Of a stretch of DNA of 42,104 nt, positions 41,763-42,104 are shown one piece after another (positions within the stretch are counted from its first letter, which is position 1; every line of letters starts with the position of its first letter). The notes beneath the pieces are model-generated. The model did no database searches, was not told the DNA's origin, and was given only the letters and a program-made list of their open reading frames with translations. Position numbers and translations under genes: made by a program. The stretch is from Jeotgalicoccus marinus DSM 19772 (GTDB taxonomy: Bacteria > Bacillota > Bacilli > Staphylococcales > Salinicoccaceae), in the NCBI RefSeq assembly GCF_000425825.1, contig NZ_KE384461.1:1602-43705 (forward strand), read 5' to 3'.

Positions 41763-42104
41763 GGTTCTGTTGCAAAGTTGAATTTATAGTATAATTTTAA
41801 CAAAAAGGAGTCTTCTGTATGAACTATTTCAGATATAAACAATTTAACAAGGATGTTATCACTGTAGCCGTTGGCTACTATCTAAGATATGCATTGAGTT
41901 ATCGTGATATATCTGAAATATTAAGGGAACGTGGTGTAAACGTTCATCATTCAACGGTCTACCGTTGGGTTCAAGAATATGCCCCAATTTTGTATCAAAT
42001 TTGGAAGAAAAAGCATAAAAAAGCTTATTACAAATGGCGTATTGATGAGACGTACATCAAAATAAAAGGAAAATGGAGCTATTTATATCGTGCCATTGAT
42101 GCAG
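41763..42104 (+). mobile_element. IS6-family insertion sequence of the IS431/IS257 type (left part)
   Basis: Left terminal inverted repeat GGTTCTGTTGCAAAGTT at 41763-41779, then a short leader with TATAAT at 41790-41795 and the transposase gene. I recognise the end and protein as the staphylococcal IS431/IS257 group. The element runs off the right edge; its right end and any 8-bp target duplication (left flank GTAGACTT) cannot be checked. Copies of this element often border resistance genes and mediate cointegrates. Confidence 0.93.
41819..42104 (+). CDS. tnp: IS6-family DDE transposase (partial)
   Basis: The first 95 residues of the transposase, from ATG 41819 with AAAGGAG at about 9 nt. 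Visible: the N-terminal helix-turn-helix region (ALSYRDISEILRERGVNVHHSTVYRW) and the first catalytic Asp in RIDETYIKIKGKW. It continues past the window edge, so the remaining DDE residues are not seen. The visible frame is open and free of frameshifts. Confidence 0.93.
   Translation, partial: MNYFRYKQFNKDVITVAVGYYLRYALSYRDISEILRERGVNVHHSTVYRWVQEYAPILYQIWKKKHKKAYYKWRIDETYIKIKGKWSYLYRAIDA

Noticed and set aside
1..42104. CRISPR array, prophage, tRNA or rRNA genes
   Set aside because: I found no regularly spaced repeat-spacer units, phage structural genes, or tRNA/rRNA sequences. The only short tandem array (35490-35597) has no unique spacers of CRISPR type.

Overview
The window is low-GC Firmicute chromosome, most likely from the family Staphylococcaceae outside classical Staphylococcus (Jeotgalicoccus, Salinicoccus, Nosocomiicoccus or Macrococcus; the genus is inference). 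The block prfB, secA, hpf, comFC, comFA, fakB1/degV, yigZ, tagO, gdpS, followed by murB, a siderophore-binding lipoprotein, nrdFEI, recQ and pabAB, recalls the order around secA in Staphylococcus aureus, with local rearrangement. The right edge enters an insertion sequence that reads as staphylococcal IS431/IS257. Shine-Dalgarno sequences are strong and intrinsic terminators are abundant.

Layout. 1-1170: a LysM cell-wall protein, cut by the left edge, with a perfect WalR-type box upstream. 1182-5167: operon secA-prfB-cccB, with the conserved +1 frameshift in prfB. 5303-8766: hpf, comFC, comFA and fakB1/degV; an intrinsic terminator ends 13 nt before the comFA start codon. 8849-11726: yigZ, tagO and the membrane GGDEF protein gdpS. 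11795-16929: a bacilliredoxin-like protein, small membrane and lipoproteins, murB, an orphan iron-siderophore receptor and an SDR that has lost its catalytic residues. 17068-20534: nrdI-nrdE-nrdF with tandem NrdR boxes. 20875-23730: an EamA transporter and recQ. 23897-27592: operon pabA, pabBC fusion, a small membrane protein, a truncated PxpB-like protein and a PxpC-like protein. 27753-29285: an MFS transporter and a GlsB-type stress protein.

29400-33157 is the most interesting part: a heterodimeric multidrug-type ABC exporter preceded by its own promoter, a 24-codon leader ORF with an excellent Shine-Dalgarno sequence, and two terminator hairpins before the first exporter gene. A segment inside the leader ORF can pair with the 5' arm of the first terminator. 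This is the architecture of ribosome-mediated attenuation, analogous to bmrB-bmrCD of Bacillus subtilis.

33186-41700 is accessory in character: two unrecognised proteins, an acetamidase, a tandem array of 41-bp hairpin repeats beside an MFS gene remnant, a LysR/CynX-like divergent pair with a perfect inverted repeat, a MetE-C-like methyltransferase, several small membrane proteins including an unlisted 49-aa ORF, a GNAT acetyltransferase, and finally the IS6-family element.
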